Below are positions 21,091 through 31,812 of a stretch of DNA of 64,000 bases, in pieces. The notes beneath the pieces were generated by a model that saw only the letters and a program-made list of their open reading frames with translations, did not search any database and was not told the origin of the DNA. The position numbers and the translations under genes were made by a program. The first letter of the stretch is position 1. The number at the start of each line of letters is the position of its first letter. Where the stretch lies: assembly GCF_000344685.1 (NCBI RefSeq), contig NW_006920413.1, forward strand, positions 253,154 through 317,153. The letters run 5' to 3'. This DNA is from Gloeophyllum trabeum ATCC 11539 (lineage: Eukaryota > Basidiomycota > Agaricomycetes > Gloeophyllales > Gloeophyllaceae).

Positions 21091-22784
21091 TGTCAAGGGA
21101 AAACAGTGGAATGCCTCGGATCCTCCTAGAATATTCTGCGCCCTGAATATTCTCACAGTCCTCCTGCTTTGATGCTGCGCCGAAACTGTTCTCCTTGCAT
21201 CAGCAAGTGCTTTGCATGATTGAAGTCAATGTCGTATATGTCTTCATTGTCGATTCCCAGCCAGTTATTGAAGATACTGTCCACCAAACCTTCCATTACC
21301 GATCTGTATATTCCAAATGTAGTGGCTTGAAGCTGGTACTTGTGGTACAGTTCAGGCCTGGAAGGGATACGTTCAGCGCGCAGCGACAGCTTAGTTTGGC
21401 ATTCGAACGATCTCCTAGTCTGACAACGGACAAGATTATCTTCGAACCAGGTTTGGGCAAGGCGTGAGCGGTGCTTTGGATCATTGTCCTGCTGGAAGAT
21501 AAAATGCCGGGGGTTCATCCTATAGTCCGACATGGTCCCTAGAAGCTGTCCTTGAAGAATCTGGACATACTCTGTTGCTGTCATGGTTCCCTCGATCCGA
21601 ACAAGACACCCAACACCCTTCCATGTCATGCATCCCCACACCATCACATGCCCACCACCATGCTTCCAGGTCTTCTGGGTATACCGCTGCTGGATTGCAT
21701 CTCCTGGCCTCCTCCAACAATAATCCCGCCCATCCGAAGTGAATAAATTGAATTTGGACTCATCCGAGAAAATGACCTGTTTCCAGACCCCCACACTCCA
21801 ACCTGCAACACAACGCGCCCAAGCCCACCTGGCAGCCCGATGCTTGGCAGGAAGGGGACCTTCCTACGAACCCTAGCATGAAGTCCTTCCTTGTGCAAGG
21901 CACGGCGAACAGTCCGGGCAGTGACATGTTCAAAGTAGTTGTCCCGCAGGTCGACGGCATTACGGCACCGGCCTCTGTCAAGCAACTGGGCAGCAAATTT
22001 GCGGTCCTGGGGTGTGAGCTTCCTTGGACGGCCTGATTTGGGACGGGGATAGCAACTCCCAGTAGTCTTGTAACATTTGACGATGTCGAACACGGCCTGC
22101 TTTGAGATGCTGAACTGCTTCGCAATGTCATCGGCTTTGCACCCAGAGTTGTAGAGTTCGACGATCCTGCCACATTTGGATGGTGATGTGTAGGTCATAG
22201 AGAGTCTGTATGTGAGCAAAGTTCGGGCAGGGGAGTCAAGTTGAGGGTAGGATTCGGTCGGTTGTCGACGGAAACAGCGCTGTGACAGTCACTCTTGTCA
22301 CACGTCGAGGCATAATGACTCCCTGGCTCATAATCCTCCAAGCTGCCACCCCATAAAATTGGTGGGGAAGGTAGTATATTAGACTATCTTCATGTACATA
22401 CAATTTCTGGAATGAAAGTGTAAGCTAAGAGACAAAGACAGCCGCTTTTCCCCCGAAGATGCGGCAGTGCAGATACTTTTGTCCGCCACTGTAGGGTAAC
22501 ATCTGACCTAGGGCGCGACGGTCCTCGAGTCAGCCTATATTACTCCTGGGACGCAAATGCCCGTCTCAAGGCTGAATAACGTTCAGATCTGCATCTCTTC
22601 AGGATATCGAGCACGCAGAGGTCAAAATCCCCCAAGAACGACCCTCATACAATGATACATGGATGTCGAAGCTCCCGCCAACAGCCCGCGCTACGGTGAT
22701 CAACTACCCCATATAGGTTTGTTTGGCTGGCACAAACAACATTTCGCGAATCGCGGTTTCCGGACTTTTATGCAAAGCACTGTA

Positions 22785-23930
22785 TTCGCATATGAATGAG
22801 ACGCCGAAGATAGGCGTGGTTTTCAATTGATCGTAGACTCGCGACCAGTCCTGTACGCAATGCACACGCCTTCCTTTTTTGGTTTCGGAGTGATGGAAGG
22901 CGTGAGCTTGCGAACGGACTGGTGACAACGGATAGTCACATAGCGGGGTCACAACCTTCCCCGCCAAGCGTGACTCCGACTTAGAAAAATTTGCCCCTCA
23001 GACGTACAAAATCGTCTCTGGCACACATTGTTCAATGATGTTTTTGAAGTGAATGGAGTTGACTGGAATAGGTGAGAAAAGAGGATTTTCTCCTTGAGTC
23101 AGTCCAAATTCATCGAAATTTGACCTATGTCAAATGAATCTATGGCCTTCAAAACCTACAATGGTGTAAATCTCCCAAGGCATGATTTTTCTGAGTTATG
23201 AGGCTCTCAAATCACGAAGTCCCACTCATAGTTGGCGCGTGTCACGCGCATCCCGCCAAAAGGGCGACCGTAGTTCCCAGCCGCTTCGCAGTGTAGCGAG
23301 TATTACGAGCGGAGCTTGAATTGCGAAGTGGCTGGTATCGAGCCTAAATTGATCGCGCCAGTTTCTGCAGCGCACTCTTTGCTATAGAGATTCGTCTTCA
23401 AGGAGTTTCTCCATATCGTTATACGTCTGTGGAGTCCCCGTAGTTGTCTTTGAGATAGATGCACTCTGCAGAAGACGACTCCCTGCACGTTCATTGAACA
23501 ATTTTGCCTTTTGCCGGTACGTTGAGAACTCAGGGTTTGATATGCTGGGCCAGGTTATGTTGCTATCTCCTCTGTGGCTTCCGGTTATGGATCATCTCTT
23601 CGTCTTCCCCGAATAAATGGTCCTCAATCTGACCCGCTCGTTCTTTATCCAGCAGAGCTTGCTTTCGTTATGCCTCGGGTCGCGGGGCCGTCTCTCTGCC
23701 GCCGGCAGATTGTATACCAACCTGCATGAGAAAGCACGCGAAGCTGTCGGTCCCCCCCCCCCTCTTCATCCAGATTGTGGCTTTTTGACTGCCACATCAA
23801 CTTGTACACGCTGCGTTCTTCGATGCGTCATTAATGTTCCTGATCGGATGGCACAGTCGATATATTTGGACTAGCACGCCCCACATTTAATACCGCATTG
23901 GTTCTGGTTCCATCTCCTCCTCCCGCCAAC
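22785..23930. other. Intergenic with one long hairpin; no gene recognised
   Basis: An inverted repeat at about 22846-22925 pairs CCAGTCC with GGACTGG, and CGCCTTCC with GGAAGGCG, around an internal loop. A C9 run lies at about 23753. The small frames show no domain. The last 50 bases include the pyrimidine-rich leader of the hydrolase gene. Confidence 0.4.
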
Positions 23931-25258
23931 ATGCTCGTCCGAATATTTGCCACAACGGCCTACGCATTCATCCTACCATGGGCAGCCGCGTACGAGACGC
24001 TCAGGCACCTCATTGTTGGCCCGACGCACCCTGCATGGGGACTCTTCGAGGAGCTGTTCGTTTCGTCGGGACGGCTCTATTACTACGTTGTCCGCAAACC
24101 GACGTCTCTGGCTTCGCGGAAACCTGCTTCAGAGCCAATTTCGCTGTCTCAGTTCGATTTTGACCCCGCTTCGTGGAAAATCCGTAAGTTTGCGAAGTGG
24201 CGCGTCGGGAAGGGGACGAAGGTGCAGCAGGTGAGGATTGCGAAGGTAGAGGATAAATGGAGGAAAGGCATTGCAACTATCGGGGATAAACATGTGAGGA
24301 TGGTGGATGTGCCGGGTTTCTGGGTGTTCAGAGAGGACAGTCGATGGGCGAACGGCGATGGCGTGGAGGTGAAGGCGGCTGAGGGAGAACGAGTGATCAT
24401 ATTCGCACCTGGAGGCGGCATCCATGTACGTGTTCATCTTTGCGTCTCGATTCAGGTATGCCTTACGCACTCCCAAGGCCCTTACCAGTCCCGTGCCGTA
24501 CGGCCTTGCACTCTCCACTCACCTGCGAGTCTTGGCTATCAATAGCCGTCCAGCCATCAACCCCTCCACCGCCTTCCCGGCGCAACTCCTCGATGCTCTA
24601 GCCGGCTACTCGTACCTCACTCAGCAGCTTGGGTTCAAGCCGGAGAACATCATGTTGGTCGGGGAGAGCGCCGGCGCGTACCTGCACCTGGCGTTAATGA
24701 CGTACCTGGGTGATCTCAAAAGGGACGGTATCGATTTCGGCATGGTGGGTGCCGCAGCACTAATGTCGGTGAGTAGTTGGTCCGTCGTTTGGAGCTCCCA
24801 AAGACTCACCTCGCGAACACCAGCCTGCCTGTAACCTCTCTCGATTCGACGCACGTCCTCTGCGAACAGACTTCCGCTTCCCAGGGTACCGCAAAGCCAT
24901 CGTCCCCCTCCAGGCATATCACTTCCCCGCCGACTCGCTCGCCTCGTCTCCGTATTTCTCCCCCGCCCTAGCCGGGCAGTTCCAGTACCTTTCCGAAGCG
25001 CCCCACAAGACGAAGGTGTGGATCCAGTACGGCGATTCGGAGCTGTTCGCGGACGACATTCAGAAGCTGGTCAAGCGCATGAAGGAGCAGGGTGTGGACG
25101 TGAGGGAGGACGCGGTGTATGGGGGGCTGCATTGTGACGCGACGATACGGCGGGCGTTTGGGAAGGAGGAGGGGAGCTGGGTGAGGTTTTTGGAGGCGGT
25201 GAAGGAGATGGGGTGGGCTGACTCCCAAGCGTCGTCGAAGTCGACTGGAGTGGTGTGA
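23931..25258 (+). CDS. Alpha/beta-hydrolase fold-3 type enzyme, three exons
   Basis: Exons 23931-24425, 24478-24768 and 24824-25258 give 406 residues. The family hydrolyses carboxyl esters or amides. Visible features are an N-terminal hydrophobic segment (possible membrane anchor), an oxyanion-hole-like APGGGIH near residue 160, the nucleophile elbow GESAGA (Ser), a YGDSELF stretch supplying the likely acid Asp, and GGLHCDA supplying the His. The triad is thus complete. The oxyanion motif differs from the usual HGGG by lacking the leading His. The first intron uses an AAG acceptor (24477), which I preferred because the nearer CAG (24455) gives the wrong frame and a 30-bp intron. Substrate unknown; steroid/sterol esterase-like and arylacetamide deacetylase-like relatives are possible. 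Confidence 0.8.
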
Positions 25259-26299
25259 AGCTGGACCTGTTGATAATGCTCAGAAACTCTATACACATTA
25301 CCTACTGGTCAACTGCATTTTGTACATTCGCATCCCTAGGCACGCTGTATCGTTAGTTGTATTGCTGTAGCATCTCCACCACTAGATCTAAACACAGAAG
25401 TCGTACATATCTCATGTCACGGATGACGTAGGATTATCCTCGGAGTAACCCTTGTTTTACGGTCGCATTTTGTGGCAAAGGGATTGTGGCACGGGTTTCT
25501 CACGCCTTACTCCTCCGATTGAACTGGCAGAAGGTCTGAGTTACTTTCAACTGAGCCTACTGAAGGCACACGGCGCTGTGTGTCGTATGTCGTTACATCA
25601 AGCAACCTGTCCTCAGTGTTCTGTCGAGAGCAAGAAGTCGAATGTGGTGCCCATGCGACACCTTTGAATGCTTTGAGGAGTCGCGTCAAATTCGAACTGG
25701 ACTTCATAACTCCCCAGACTTGTACAAATTCTCCCCAGCTGCCTAGGATATTTCATCCTCAGGACACTCGATATCACAAATTCTTTCAAGAGCCACACTG
25801 TCAACAATATTTGGATCACTTAACAGCGGGCTGCACACTCCCAGGGAGAAGCAGTCAACGACGCGCGTCCAGAATATTTGTCGTATTCGGCGCACAACGC
25901 GGGGTACGCTTGGAAATTTGAACGTTCGTGATGCGTCGTGGTTCTTCTGCTCCCCTTGTCTAAAGCTTGAATCCCGTGTGACGACCGCTTGATCCCCCTT
26001 CGATGGTCTGTCCTATGATCGTTCACGACACCACTCAAGAAACCAATCTGCGACTGGAAGTGAAGATATGGATTCCTGAGCATGGCAACTGACACTAGAC
26101 ACTAACCTGAACTGATGCCCGGCGATTCTAAAACCTGGTGATCACCCGGCGTCGCCTCTCTGTCGGTACACTGCACCTCATCAAGCACGGTGAGTGCATG
26201 GGATGACACTCTATTCAGGAGCTATAATATACGGTAATGCATGGTATGTTACATGCATGGCCAATAATAATGAGGACAACCAACTGGAACCTGAGAGCG
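25259..26299. other. Intergenic, no gene recognised
   Basis: Only short frames without domains. This stretch separates the hydrolase from a P450 3' relic and holds no visible upstream P450 exons. Confidence 0.35.
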
Positions 26300-26706
26300 T
26301 TGTACCGGCCGGGAGAGATGGCTCAAAGATGATAGCACCTTGAGGGAGGACTTTCCGATCCAAGCGTTGGGGTATGGCCGTCCCTATGGACCTGTAATAT
26401 TTCCTCGATTGACGCTCACAGTACACAGACTATGTCCAGGCAGGCATATGGCGCTTGAGAACATCTGGCTTGTGTCGATCGTCGCTGCGTTCAATGTAAA
26501 GCCAGCCAACGATGCAGTAGGGAATGAGATGTCCGTCACCGGCGAGCTTGGGGACGGGTTACTGAGGTATGCGTTCTGCTAATACTGCACAGGAGCCTTT
26601 CGGATTTGACTACCTTGGTACCGTCTGCAGCCAGTCTGTTCCATTCAAATGCTCCATAACGCCGCGCAGCGCAAGAGCCGCTAACCTTATCAAATGTGAG
26701 ATATAG
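26300..26706 (+). pseudogene. Cytochrome P450 C-terminal relic
   Basis: Only the 3' end of a P450 gene is present. It reads RERWLKDDSTL (the PERF-region equivalent), then ALGYGR, an interrupting segment, and LCPGRHMALENIW, which is the heme-binding region with the Cys ligand. After another intron (donor near 26567, acceptor at about 26629) comes the usual C-terminal block SVPFKCSITPRSARA and a stop at 26704-26706. The intron inside the heme region has no GT donor at the required phase, and the N-terminal 400 residues are absent. This is a relic related to the P450s at 33.6-38.6 kb, with the same intron position in the heme motif. Confidence 0.75.
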
Positions 26707-27417
26707 CGAAGTACATTTGAAGAGGTTCGACTGTTGTTGTGATTGTGCACTGAAGCGTGCTGAGCGTCGACATTTTACATCTTCCAGCCCCATTGCCTGC
26801 CGCGGTCTCAACATGTAGCTCGATTCAGACAGGGCATGGCCTCACTAATAGTACTTCCAAGCCTTTGAACGGGAGACGTCACTGACTGAAGATTGAACGT
26901 ATGCCTTATTCTTAATGTAACATATTGATCGAAATCGCCATGAGTGACTAGGAGACTCTTCCATCTCCCACTCCATTCTTCAAGCAGAACGGTGAGGAGA
27001 GTTATCCACCACCCCTATATATGTGGATGTGGCTCTCGGATGAGTGTTTCGACTGCACTGCTACGCGGGGAGATCCTACAAGCACTTGGCTCGCCATGGC
27101 TATGGACATGTACGTGAAGAGCGTCAGTACCAACCAGGTTACTCTGGGCACATATAATGCATACCTAAAGAGTGTATCGGTAACGCGGAACGGAACATTA
27201 GTTTCGTTCCCAGCTTCCGAGGCTGGGACAGGAATCACTTGTGTACCCGTCTGGATTGAGGAACCGTTCAGGCCTGAATGACTCAGGATCGCCATGTAGA
27301 CGTTCATGGTATATACCCCTACATAGTACTTAGTTGTGAGACTAGGACCATATACCATCTATTATGAAGTACTACAGCGCCTAGTGAAATCGTGTCAGCG
27401 GTGGGTTTCATACGAGT
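26707..27417. other. Intergenic, no gene recognised
   Basis: Two opposite-strand frames overlap at 27002-27358 but neither has a domain. Short hairpins such as CCCAGCTTCC-GAGGCTGGG (about 27210) occur. Confidence 0.3.
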
Positions 27418-27744
27418 TAAGATAGGGCCAGCTCATGTACGACTACTATCACGTGACTATTTTTGTCACACTTGGCGGGGAAAGCACGAAGTCGGTCTTA
27501 TAACTTTGGGCACAGGTAGAAAACCACAGATGTTTTTTATAGGAATCAAAGATACAGTACATACAAATAGTTCCTATAAAAAACATTTGAGGATCTCGAC
27601 CCATGGAGATTATAATAAGCTCGACAGTGGTGATTTCTATCGATGATCTCCTCGATTTCCTTACACTGACCTGCCATATATAGGCAAAACACGTGATTGT
27701 CACGGTGTGACCAAGGTAGTCGTGTATGGACTGGCCCTATCTTA
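27418..27744. mobile_element. Palindromic MITE (about 327 bp) with TA ends
   Basis: The element folds back on itself almost end to end. Outer ends are TAAGATAGGGCCAG at 27418 and its complement ending at 27744. A second pairing, ATGTTTTTTATAGGAA with TTCCTATAAAAAACAT, sits at the centre (about 27529-27589). CACGTGA and TCACGTG-type blocks pair in between. TA at both outer borders may be the target duplication of a mariner-type element. There is no coding capacity. Confidence 0.7.
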
Positions 27745-28325
27745 CTGTTTTCTCCCGACCTTTGGGGATGAAGTACTCTTCGTATATATGTCATCCTCCG
27801 TAACATTTCTTGCCAATGCTACCAGATGCAAGTGAGGTATACGTCACCTACCTACAGTGACAACATCCACAACGGCACTACGTCGAGTACCCGGGATAAA
27901 AAACAGAAAATAATACCCACCCTGATCTTCGTACATTATAATTCGGCCTGAGGCTACAGCAGAACATGTTTGTAAACGCCGTCATCTCGACTCCAACGAC
28001 TGGGCGGCGACAGGTCTTTGTGATCGTTCGAATTTCACGAATGCCGAGGGCATTTGGGAATTCAAGCATCATAGACGTTTGTTTGTGGCTGCCGTTGTGG
28101 CGTTTCGACAGCCGAAGAACGTGACTTCACAGCTTCGCCACAAAACGCCGGCGGGACTGCTTTGCGCTCTGACTCTCAGTGCAACCACTGTTACACTTGT
28201 TTGAACATTTTCTCTTGACTGATTATATCTTGCTCTGTATCGATACCGGCATCTCGCATAGATCGTTCGACTCAATTTTGTAGCATATACGCAACACCAG
28301 GCAACCCCACACCGCATTCGCAGCT
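27745..28325. other. Intergenic, promoter side of SQS1
   Basis: No gene recognised. The last 150 bases upstream of the ATG at 28326 are pyrimidine-rich; no specific promoter element can be supported. Confidence 0.3.
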
Positions 28326-31300
28326 ATGTCTGGAAATTCACAAGGCCGTGGTTTCCGTGGATCGCCCAGAGGTGGGCCGAATCAACCTAGAGGAAGGGGA
28401 GGAAGGGGACGAGGCCGTGGGGGATGGAGAGGCGGGAGGGGGAGGGGGATCGGGTACGATGAGGATTTGGACTTTGTCCTGCAGTTTCGGAACGAGCGAG
28501 ATGGTACGTGTGGGCTTAGGTCTATCTGTTTTGTTAGAATTGTCTTTGCACCGCCTTCGACTTCGAACGCCCATCGATTTCCGGCCTGTGCATGAGAATG
28601 AACTAATTGGCTATCCTAATAGACGTCCCTCATCCCGGTCCGCACTTCATTCGAGGCCGAGGCGGTCACAATCGTGGGGCGAACAGCCCAAGAGGTCGAG
28701 TTACACCCAAGACGCCCAACTCCCGTTCTCGTCCCATGACGCCCGTCGCGTCCGGTTCAGCGACGCCCGTACAGGGTCGGGGACGAGGCAGAGGGATAGA
28801 TACCACTTCCACCCCTGGTCGAGGTAGAGGCGCCGACACCCATACCTCCACCCGAGGAGCGCAGAAGAAAGCTTTCAACAAGAACGCCCCGCTATCGAAG
28901 CTGCTGTACCAGGACAGACCGTACCTCCGTCCCGTAATCTTCGTGAAGAGCCAGCACACGCCGAGGTTATTCGAGGAGCAGGAAGAGATCTTCGAAACGA
29001 TGAACGAGGATGAATCCGAGGCCGCTGACCACGTCCCCACCGCCGACAGAGTGTTCAAGGTGTTCCATCACGAGACTCCGAAAGATGCGGCAGACGAGGG
29101 AGGCGCGAGCGAGGAGATCGAGGAGATCGACTTTGAGGACATGGGGAAGATGCGGGAAGAGGTTGATAAGATCGCCATGAGTATCAAGCACCAGGAGAAG
29201 GCCGGACCATCTGCAGACCCCCACAGATTTACCGGCTCCAAAGTCGAAGTGCGGGTGGAAACATCGAGCACGTCTACTGAACCAGCTGTACTATCAACAG
29301 CGACCTCAGAAATAGGAACCATAACGACTGCAACTACTGCCCTGGAGGAGACCGGGTTCTACGCGGACGTTACTCCAGCTACAACGGAACCGGAGACTGT
29401 GGTATACGAAGCGCTGGAAGGGGACATACCTATTGGTGAGAAGTTAGACTCACTTGGAGAAGACCAGACCCCCCAGGTCACAGGTAATCAGCCAACGCAG
29501 CTCGGCTTCTACGTCGACACGGGACCAGCCGCACCAGAGAGGCAGGACGGGCAAGACGCCGTCATTTACGACCGCTCGGAGGTAGAGGCGCCATTGGGCA
29601 GCAAACCGGCCGACGAGGACGACGAAGTGATCGTGTTCATCTCGCCGCAGCAGATCGCAGCCGGGACCTCATCGCGAGAAGAGACGCGGCCGCCCTCGCC
29701 GTCCACGCTCCCCGCGCCCGCGTTCTCGTCCGTGTCGCTCTCGTTCGGGAATAGCCCGGCGAGGAAGCAACAAAGGAGGTACGCGAACCGGCCCAAGTCG
29801 CTGTTGGCGAATTGGCGGGGGAAGAAGGGTGGACGGAGGCGCGGGCTGCTGGACCGCGCGTTCGGGTCGTTCGGTGCGGCGAGGGAGGAGAGGGAGCTGT
29901 GGGGCGATGATCCGAGACGCGACGAGCGGAGGAGGGGGGACGATGATGTGGTGTGGGGGGATGAGAGCGAGGAGAGCGAGGGTGAAGGAAAGGGGTCGGG
30001 GGATATGGCTGTGGATGCGGACGTCGATTTGAGCGTGATGCAGCGGTTTGTGGAGAGCATGGGCCCGAAGAATGTGCATATGAGTGCGGGTGATCTGGAG
30101 GATATGGAGCGGATACAGGCGGAGGATGAACAGGAGGACGAGGTGAGTAGTGAGGAAGAAGACGAGGAAGGCGATGAGGACGAAGAGGAGGAACTGGTAT
30201 TTGATGAGGAGGAGAGGGTGCTGATAGCAGAGGAGGGTGCTGGTCCGCCGAGTGATGATGATGAGGATGAAGATGACGACGACGACGACGACAGCGATGT
30301 GGACGAAAGTCCCAGGCGAGGTTTCCAGGCGAGACTGGAACGACTGCGCAATGCCTCAAAGGGCAAACAAGTCGCCAAAGACCCTTTGTCAATGTTGGAC
30401 ACTCTATCAGACGATGATGTCTCGGTGGAATACGCACCTTGGTCAGACGACGACGATTTGGTCGCTGCGGTGCAGGTGAACGTTTAATTAATTCGAGCGC
30501 CTACGGTGCTTACGGTACATAGGACTTCATCGACGGAAATGAGGACATTCTCAATGGCCGCAGCAACAGGAAGGAGAGAAACAAGTTATTCCGGGCCATA
30601 CAGCAAGGGACGTTTGATGAGTTGGAGGAGTTTGCGCCAGCGAGTAAGTTCTTGCTGTCTTTTCGGCATCGTTAACGGGACGTTAATCCTATCTGCCTCA
30701 GAGCGGAGGAAGGATAAAGGGAAGGACCTCCCCCCTGAACTTCAGGACCAGTGGCAACGAGACCGCGCCAAGAAGGCGGAGTATAAGCGGCAACGGGAAC
30801 ATGCTCGGATAGAAGCAGCCGCAGACCCGCTAGCCCGCAAGAAAGGCGGGAAGAAAGGTCGTAAGACAATGCGTGCCGCTGCGCGCCTTGACCCTAGCAT
30901 CGAAGTGCCCAATCGGGTCGTGAATATGGTCTCGCTGGAACGGCAGATCCGTAGGTTCATTGCGGACATTGGTGGGTCGCAGTCCATGGCGCTGCCGCCG
31001 TGCGACAAGGGTACGAGGAAGATCGTTCACGAGTTGGCGGGTGCGTTCAATTTGACAAGCAAGAGCAAGGGATCTGGAGCCGATAGATATACTACCCTGA
31101 TCAAAACTACCAAGACCGGAGTGTATATCAATGAGAAGAAGGTGACGAGGATCATGAGGAGGTTCAAGAGCGATTATGGAGGGGCAGGCGACGGCTGGGG
31201 CACTCCTGGCGGGAAAGGCAGGAGAGTGCCTGCAGCATTGCCCAAGCATAGAGAGGGAGATGAAGTTGGCAAGGTACGAAACATCGTCGTGGCCTGGGCG

Positions 31301-31484
31301 GTGTATAGCTCACGCGATCATTGAATAGGCGGCGCCCAAGATTGACAGCACGAACGTTGGATTCCGCATGCTGGCCGGTATGGGCTGGTCCGACGGAGAC
31401 CGAATTGGATTGTCGGGCGGATTAGAAGCACCTCTAGCGGCTGTCTACAAGAAAACAAAGCTGGGTCTTGGGGCTACGCTATGA
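28326..31484 (+). CDS. SQS1: SQS1-like R3H and G-patch protein, five exons
   Basis: Exons 28326-28503, 28623-30475, 30523-30643, 30702-31273 and 31329-31484 give 959 residues. The N-terminus is an RGG/GRG-rich tail. A long acidic middle follows, with Asp/Glu runs at residues about 600-650. The R3H domain lies near residues 800-850 (RKIVHELAGAFNLTSKSKG, nucleic-acid binding) and a C-terminal G-patch reads GFRMLAGMGWSDGDRIG. This order matches fungal SQS1/Pfa1, a nuclear/nucleolar cofactor that stimulates the DEAH helicase Prp43 in spliceosome disassembly and ribosome biogenesis. The role is inferred from family. The fungal relatives are usually around 750-1000 residues, so the length is normal. 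The N-terminal exon boundary, within RNERD-DVPHP, is supported by phase. Confidence 0.9.
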
Positions 31485-31812
31485 TCTTACGCAGGCTGAC
31501 TCCGCCGCGGTTCCCGAGGCATGCTCTTATTCTCTCTACGTAGCGATCAAAGGAAGTTTCCTACTATCATACGCAGCAGACGGTCATACAACAGCGACGA
31601 TATGCCACAAACCTGTTGCAGGTGTTCCAAGTGTAACTGAACTTGGTGGCGTGAGAATTGTGGCCCGCGCTGCGACGCAACGCCTACCGCCGGTCGTGGC
31701 ATCGACGTGTCTCGTGTCATTACTTGCTGTATATTATAAACTTGTAATCCAAAGCTGGGACTTGTCTTCGTACCACCATCCTCTAGCGTGCCGCTGTGGA
31801 AGTCCTTGCATA
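31485..31812. other. Short intergenic spacer between SQS1 and USE1
   Basis: About 330 bp with no gene; it must hold the SQS1 terminator and the USE1 promoter, as both genes run on the plus strand. Confidence 0.5.

Larger units (their letters stand above)
19322..21425. mobile_element. TG..CA element (likely LTR retrotransposon or solo LTR) nested in the transposase
   Basis: The element starts TGTCAG at 19322 and ends CTGACA at 21425. It is flanked by a 4-bp duplication ACGG (19318-19321 and 21426-21429). TG..CA ends plus a 4-bp duplication fit an LTR element, although Ginger-type DNA transposons share such ends. The interior holds a 774-N gap, a 130-bp repeat on both sides of it, TATA-like sequences (20773, 20958) and an array of TGAGTCA sites. 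If the 130 bp is overlap between two contigs, the sequence collapses to an LTR of about 1.2 kb. An 87-codon minus-strand frame at its right end (to 21153) has no recognised domain. Confidence 0.75.
19081..22198 (-). pseudogene. Tc1-like transposase, broken by a frameshift and a nested element
   Basis: The N-terminal part (from ATG at 22198) has the two helix-turn-helix DNA-binding regions with the linker GRPRKLT. The catalytic part has the first Asp in IFSDESKFN, the second Asp in QQDNDPKHRS and, beyond the insertion, the Glu in SPDMNIIEHLW, giving a DDE triad. A 1-base frame change lies near 21860 (before the PAKHRAARW-like stretch). A 2.1-kb element splits the gene between FEDN and the VLPWPAQSPD motif. 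Pieces are 22198-21430 and 19321-19081. Total coding length without the insert would be about 336 codons, normal for the family. The copy is dead. Confidence 0.9.
18827..22491 (-). mobile_element. Tc1/mariner DNA transposon inserted in the outer element
   Basis: Perfect 29-bp terminal inverted repeats start CAGTGGCGGACAAAAGTATC at 18827 (+) and 22491 (-), bordered by TA at 18825-18826 and 22492-22493. Without the nested insertion at 19322-21425 the element is about 1.56 kb, the normal Tc1 size. It carries one transposase gene on the minus strand that is no longer intact, so this copy is not autonomous. It sits at the inner edge of the left terminal repeat of the outer element. Confidence 0.92.
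18754..22782. mobile_element. Outer TA-flanked MITE-like element (about 362 bp before disruption)
   Basis: Terminal inverted repeats begin CAGTGCTTTGCATAAAAGTC at 18754 (+) and at 22782 (-). They stay similar for about 65 bp, to CCAGCCAAAC. Both ends are bordered by TA (18752-18753 and 22783-22784), as expected for Tc1/mariner-type elements. Removing the inner element leaves about 362 bp with no transposase, which is the size of a non-autonomous MITE. The right half contains a frame of 37 codons preceded by a splice-acceptor-like CTTCAG (22603-22716), noted separately. Confidence 0.8.

Noticed and set aside
23000..23520. A possible tRNA-like or structured RNA
   Set aside because: No complete cloverleaf with a proper T-arm GGTTCRANYC and acceptor pairing could be found.
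28503..28622. Read-through of SQS1 intron 1 as coding
   Set aside because: The plus frame continues to a stop near 28595; splicing GTACGT..AATAG restores the RGG-rich frame in phase.
29566..30437. Long Ser- and Pro/Arg-rich antisense frames over the SQS1 acidic region
   Set aside because: They are mirror images of the Asp/Glu-coding repeats of SQS1 in other frames. The sense strand has conserved R3H and G-patch domains and matching introns.
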